From NCBI GenBank assembly GCA_024509875.1, contig JAMPIV010010573.1, positions 1 through 64,000 of the forward strand: DNA of 64,000 nucleotides, in the 5' to 3' direction. How positions within the stretch are numbered: position 1 is the first letter of the stretch; every line of letters begins with the position of its first letter. Made by a program: the position numbers and the translations under genes. Below the pieces are notes generated by a model. It was given only the letters and a program-made list of their open reading frames with translations. It did not search any database and was not told where the DNA came from. Source of the stretch: Oreohelix idahoensis. Lineage: Eukaryota; Mollusca; Gastropoda; Stylommatophora; Oreohelicidae. This document shows, piece by piece, positions 59,118 through 64,000 of the stretch.

Positions 59118-59420
59118 GATCGAGAAGTCTCTCCGCAGTGGGTTCAGTGCTTGAATACTATGAATCAAGGGAAACAATCCAAATGATAAAATTATTATTA
59201 AAAGGTCGTAATTTACAACTCAACATTTCTTTATTTTATATAGCAATTTAAATTATTTAAACAGACACTAATGCTTTATGTGAAAATAATAAAAAAAATA
59301 CTACTTTTTTGTAGTAGGAAAGTAAATCTAATTAAAATAATACCATTTACTGTATCATAAAATGTAACATTCACATTATTAAAGCACTGAACCCACTGCA
59401 GAGAGACTTCTCGATCACCC
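59114..59420. mobile_element. MITE-like element, about 307 bp
   Basis: Inverted repeats of about 38 bp with one mismatch: GGGTGATCGAGAAGTCTCTC at the left end and its complement ending at 59420. The interior is AT-rich and noncoding. TA is directly on the left; on the right TA follows after GG, so the outermost bases may have changed. Features fit a mariner-type non-autonomous element. Confidence 0.8.
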
Positions 59421-59446
59421 GGTATATGTATAGGCACACGCACACA

Positions 59447-61376
59447 CAGGGTATCCAAAAATTATCTTTACAACTTTGATATTAATGTGGCGAGAGGTTT
59501 TATTTTGGCTCTAAGATCAGTTTCTATGCTCACAATGCTGACAGAAATGGTACTAATGTGTACTCATCTCTCTTAAACAGTTCTGTTATCCGTAGTTTGC
59601 TTCACACAACTCCTGCTGAGGTTCGTTACTTTAGCCCACCCAAGACTGAGGGGGACCAAGATGTAGAGTCTGGTCAACCTCTATGCTCCTGCGGGGTTCC
59701 AGGCAGCGGGATTGACTCGAACATACGACCTCAGTTTTTAGGACACAAATGAACCTGTAACAAAGCAAAAATAGGGGCTAATTTCTGTCCTCAAGCCCAC
59801 CTATTTCTAGTGTGAGTGAAATGAGCGTGTCTCAGATGTATGCATGTAGGATGAATGACAACATGGCTCAGTATGATTTAGCAATAGCGAGACAAGACAT
59901 GTGTCTACTTGCAAAACATTCTTTCTGATAAACTAATACATGGATACATTCAATAATATAGATTCAATACATGAATACATTTAATACATGAATACATCCC
60001 ATAATATAAATCAATACATGAATAAATCCAATAATATGTACACCTAGGTGTGATACAACAATGTCCTTCCCCCTATACTATATCACGCCCTCTCTGACAA
60101 TAGCTGGTAACATATATCCTAACAATATTGTTATGTTCTTATGATAGGAGTATATGAGACGAGGACTGTTTGGTGATATATCAGGTGGGAGTTATAGGGG
60201 ACAATAGATTGGAGTTAGATGCGACAATAGAATGAGTCCTGACAAGGACTGTTTTGGTTATATTGCAGTTGGAGTTAGATGAGACAATAGATTGAGTCCT
60301 AACAAGGACTGTTTTGGTTATATTGCAGTTGGTCTTATCTGAGACAATAGATTGAGTTATATGAGACAATAGATTGAGTTAGATGCGACAATAGATTGAG
60401 TCCTGACAAGGACTGTTTTGGTTATATTGCAGTTTGGAATTATCAGAGACAATAGACTGAATATAGGAGACAATAGATTGAAGTATGAGTCCTATTAGTC
60501 TTCGTCTATTCACTTAATTCCCCCAAGATACAATCAGTAACCTGATAGGTAGTATAATGACACACAACAAATACCAACGGTTATCGTAAATATATTTACC
60601 CTCCTAAGATTTTAAACTGGCCAGGTTTTGACGCGACTTAGTGAAGTAGGTTGCAGGTCGATGCCCTCAGGTAAGTTATAAATCAAAGTGACAGCTTCTT
60701 CCCCTTCAGTCAGTCGGTATCTCTGGCGTCAAGTTCGGGATTGCATGGTTAGCATAAAATCCGCCCGATTATATAGTCAGGTAAATACTTGAGGAAAGCT
60801 TTCGGTTGGTTCCTGGCGGAGCAAAATGATTGGTTTCCTCCGGTTTTGTACCTGGTCTCATACAGCCTAATTTTATTCAGTTTTTAGCCGCCATCTTGCA
60901 TGAACTGCGTGAACAGTATAATTTATTCTGTCTCAGAGACTGGTGAACGGTGCAAGTTGATTGGTTGAAGCAAATCTGTATCTCGACATAGTGATTAACA
61001 AAGTAGTGGGTTACACTTCGTTTCACGACAATTAACTAACACACATAGAATTACCAATCAAGAAAATTTAGACACAGAAAACCCATCAGTTTAAAAAAAA
61101 ATTAAGTATCGAGCTCTAAACCTTCGTTGAACCTGTGTATCAGATTGTGTTTGAATAAACCACTCAAAACACTGCGCTTTCTCATGTGGATTCATTGTGA
61201 CTGATTGGAGGATGAAGATATGAAAAAAAAATGAAGATGAGATAACTTGTCAAAACTTGGTATTCAGAAAAACTTAATGAGTTTCTCTGTAAAATAGGAC
61301 AACCCAGTAGTTTTACACCACCTGGTTGACTTTTTATATTGGGTACAAGTTGTAAAGATAATTTTCAGACACCCTG
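59447..61376. mobile_element. Putative TIR-bounded segment, 1.9 kb, no transposase
   Basis: Left end CAGGGTATCCAAAAATTATC and right end (reverse complement) CAGGGTGTCTGAAAATTATC, both continuing TTTACAACTT: about 28-bp imperfect inverted repeats. TA follows the right end. CAGGGTGTC-type ends are common among Tc1/mariner elements. No transposase frame was found inside; content is AT-rich and includes a tandem repeat. Confidence 0.5.
60185..60485. repeat. Tandem repeat with units of about 22 and 64 bp
   Basis: GAGACAATAGATTGAGTCCT and variants recur about nine times; GACAAGGACTGTTTTGGTTA followed by TATTGCAGTT occurs three times in a higher-order unit. Confidence 0.9.
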
Positions 61377-62459
61377 TATTTCCGAAAGTGATGCATTTGT
61401 CTTCTTCCACTCTCCTGATGCTCTTTTATCTGTCTCGATGGCCTGAGAATTCATTCTCAGGTACATCAGAAACATTTAGAGGGAGATGAAATGGTGTGGG
61501 AAACTCATTAAAAAAATTACACACACACGCAATATATATATATACACACACACACACATACTGAGCTATTGAATTAATAATTTGTGGAATTACCTTCACA
61601 TGAGGGCTCATTTAATATGAAACAAAACATATATTTTCTCACAGAAGTGAGTAGAAAATATAAAGTTATATAACAAACTTAGATGACTCAGTAGTTATAT
61701 TTACCATTCTACGAGTATAAATCCCTGTAAGACTCCATAAAATAGAAGCACCAACCTTCTATTTATATGAAGACTCCATTGGAAAAACCAGACATGTCAC
61801 AAACAATGAAGTCCGAGAAAACTGACTTTTAAAATTTCAAACGTAACGACACAAAGAAGGATGTCCTGTTTTTAAATGTTTCATTTTCTTGGAGAGGAAT
61901 GTGTTTTAAAATATAATTTTAGTTTCTACATATTTTTTGGAGTATGCTTAATTAATGTGCTGAGGTCAGTAACTCTGATTTATAAAAATGTGACTTGTCT
62001 GATTTTTCCAATGCAGTCTTCATATCTCTGCCAAGAGTAATCTAGAGCGAAGGTTGCTTCCTTTGTAAAAACTTATTCCTTTTACTTGAATCTTTGCTGT
62101 TATTGGACCACTACTGTGACACACAGCACAATATTTCTGACTTGCAGTATGCTGTGCTATTTCCCAATGCTAGCCTAAAATCAGAGGTCAGGATCTTCTA
62201 AAAGCAACATGAGTCAGGATACACCACCTAGAAAAAAAAACTGGAACTCATAACTCAACAAGTAGTAGAGCTGTAGAGAAGCCATAGAAAAACTCTAGCT
62301 CTGGCTGTAGATAATGCTAAGGAAATCAACATGAGGTTGGCAGGTAACCAACAAGCTTGCAGGCCTAGTTAACCAACAATACTGTTTTACTTTTGATAAG
62401 GTCTGTCCTACTTATCCCTACCGCTCTCTTTGATCTCCGTCTGTATTTGGTTGTTGTCT
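61377..62459. other. No gene recognised
   Basis: AT-rich; (CA)n/(TA)n short runs near 61520-61558. No coding signal. Confidence 0.5.
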
Positions 62460-63011
62460 GGTTTTATTTCACAAGCTTTTGCTAGTTATTCATCATCATC
62501 ATTTTCATCTGCACACTTTACAGAGCATTGAGCCACCACTGTAACTGGTCCACTTACAGGAAGCCAGCACCAAGCATTCAGATGCTCTTGTAGTGATTTT
62601 TTTCTGTAGCTATTTCCTTTACTTGATGAGGTTGTGAGCCTCATTCACAACCTCATGTTAGTCAGCTTGTACGACATGCCCGAGGGTGCAGTAGTCCTAT
62701 TCTATTAAAGTCTCATCAGAGACCTCAGGGAACCACACAGGACATGTCTGTTACTACATGCGGCCATTTGATATAGAGGACACGACGGAGGCACTTGTTG
62801 GCAAATATACATAGTCCATCCAAAACATCTCAGTGCCATAGAGCAGGATGGATTCCATATTTGTAAATAACAGCTGGTCCAATATCACTGGTGAGAATTT
62901 TTTAAGGTCACTGCCAGAAGTGTTACACCTTACCAGTTGCTGTATACAGTCAAGTTGCTTCTCTTTGGTAGTTTTGATGCTTTGTCTTTCTTTCCAGCTT
63001 TTTGGTGACAA
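62460..63011 (-). pseudogene. LINE RT C-terminal fragment
   Basis: 63011-62754 contains MESILLYGTEMFW, the post-RT block seen as LLYGxExW in the other LINEs, preceded by KKFSPVILDQLLF. The 3' region (62480-62750) has CATCATCATC and a short inverted repeat GAGGTTGTGA / TCACAACCTC near 62630-62665, and shares its end with 57610-57700. Family uncertain. Confidence 0.5.
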
Positions 63012-63239
63012 CCTCCTGTTCCAAAATTCTGCTGAAGAATCCGTACAGTATCTCTGTAGTGGAAGAAAAGCAGACTTTCATAGTTTCTGTGGGACTTTCA
63101 TCCAGCCCTCTAACTCCTCAATTACTCAGTAGTTATTAGTCTGATCTCTCGCCCTGGGGGAATGACCTGTGTCCACATCCAGATTGGCTGGCTTCAAGAT
63201 GGTCTTACACATCAACAAGGTTGCAACTAGAATTTCCTC

Positions 63240-63515
63240 AACATACCCCCCATATGGGTAAAGGGTCCTGTTACACGCCCATTGAGGCATGTTGGGAATA
63301 TGGTGTTAGGCTCATATTTTCTTGACCATTGGTGATGTGGTCAGTATCATGCCGGCCGCCTTAACCTTACCAGAAGTTGCTCTGGTACCCAATTCATGAG
63401 GCTGGGTCGACCACGGAGCCGTTTGCTGTCCAAAAATCCCACCTCAACTGGGGATCGAACCATGGACCACTGAGCTAGGAAGCCAGTGCGCTAACCACTG
63501 TGCTACCATGGCTCC
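63240..63515 (-). repeat. tRNA-derived SINE, minus strand
   Basis: The reverse complement starts GGGAGCCATGGTAGCACAGT, an A-box region (TAGCACAGTGG), followed about 40 bp later by the B-box GGTTCGATCCC, then a body of about 200 bp including GCGGCCGGCATGATACTGAC and CCTCAATGGGCGTGTAAC. The body recurs at 55005-55250. Confidence 0.78.
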
Positions 63516-63940
63516 CAAATATGGACAAGCCTGCCAATAATTAAAATAATTCAGCTCTGCCATCTAATACACAAAAATGTTCTTGAACGGACAGCACAGA
63601 AGAGGGAAGCTCAATGTTCCTAATGCCTCTTTCACTGTGTGAATAACTTGACAGTATCTTCCACCTTTTCTCTCCCAACACTTACGGGCTGTTTGTATAC
63701 ACAGAGTACAGTACCATTAATTCTTAAAATCTATTGTCCTTCTGGGATAATGCAAATGACATGTTGCATGTTTTTAGAATGTATCTTCTTCTTCTTCAAG
63801 TACCACACCTGGTGGTGTAGGTGATCAAGTCTTTCTACAACTCCTGTCTCCAATTCTATTTATCAATTCTGTCTGTGACTTCTTCCCTTGCCATGATGTC
63901 AAACTGTCCAGTATGTTCTCTCTCTCTTTATTGTCGTGAT
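63516..63940. other. No gene recognised
   Basis: Short non-coding stretch with T/C-rich runs (CTTCTTCTTCTTC near 63786). Confidence 0.5.
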
Positions 63941-64000
63941 TGTTCTTCTTCTTCTTCTTCGATCCTTAACCACCGACCGTCAAAGCAGTCAGTGACCATC
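63941..64000 (-). mobile_element. LINE 3' end (GAAGAA-tail family), cut by window edge
   Basis: (TTC)n followed by GATCCTTAACCACCGACCGT and CAAAGCAGTCAGTGACCATC, matching the tail at 51925-51975 and 7364-7420. Confidence 0.85.

Noticed and set aside
60185..60485. CRISPR-like array
   Set aside because: Repeats are nested and contiguous without unique spacers of constant size, and the context is eukaryotic.

Overview
This is an AT-rich stretch of animal nuclear DNA that is almost wholly transposable elements. I found no convincing host gene, rRNA, canonical tRNA gene, CRISPR array or bacterial feature. Metazoan origin follows from the element set: Ty3/gypsy LTR retrotransposons, RTE-like and I-like LINEs, a Tigger/pogo and a Tc1 DNA transposon, tRNA-derived SINEs, MITE-like inverted repeats and long (TA)n arrays. 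An invertebrate, perhaps a mollusc, would fit, but the species cannot be read from the sequence.

Layout. 1-6333: a rearranged Ty3/gypsy element (element 1, minus strand) lying between two LTR copies in opposite orientation. 6334-15347: a nearly intact related element (element 2, plus strand) with 5-bp target duplications (GTCAT), inserted inside the 5' LTR of element 1; the rest of that LTR resumes at 15348. 16384-27962: an older degenerate relative (element 3, minus) whose gag is split by a full-length RTE LINE with one intact 1013-residue ORF and a 13-bp target duplication. 28546-31835: a compact Ty3/gypsy element (element 4, minus) with nearly identical 186-bp LTRs but no reverse transcriptase or RNase H. 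34582-38465: a (TA)n array, a tRNA-derived SINE, a Tigger element broken by a solo LTR (family D), and half an LTR of family C. 38640-40260: a LINE RNase H remnant holding a second family D solo LTR. 43248-49350: element 5 (plus), with a tRNA-Pro-type primer site and family C LTRs. 50592-51813: a decayed Tc1 element in a (TA)n array. 51925-54905: one LINE tail split by a 2.3-kb family C solo LTR with perfect 5-bp duplications. 55-64 kb: LINE tails, SINEs, a MITE-like inverted repeat and a larger inverted-repeat-bounded segment.

The main biological signal is domain order. In elements 1-3 the integrase lies upstream of the reverse transcriptase (gag, protease, integrase, RT, RNase H), the Gmr1-like arrangement of Ty3/gypsy elements rather than the usual RT, RNase H, integrase order. 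Element 5 has an integrase zinc-domain remnant between protease and RT, consistent with the same order. Elements 1 and 2 have close pol proteins but unrelated LTRs, and their gag proteins lack CCHC zinc knuckles, carrying instead a repetitive coiled coil and an Asn/Arg/Gly/Tyr-rich tail.

The second theme is nesting. Target duplications give relative ages: element 2 after element 1, RTE after element 3, LTR-D after Tigger, LTR-C after a LINE. Tigger and Tc1 both sit at (TA)n arrays, and family C LTRs carry a (TA)n array at a fixed internal position, so this retroelement seeds microsatellites that can serve as landing sites for TA-targeting transposons.
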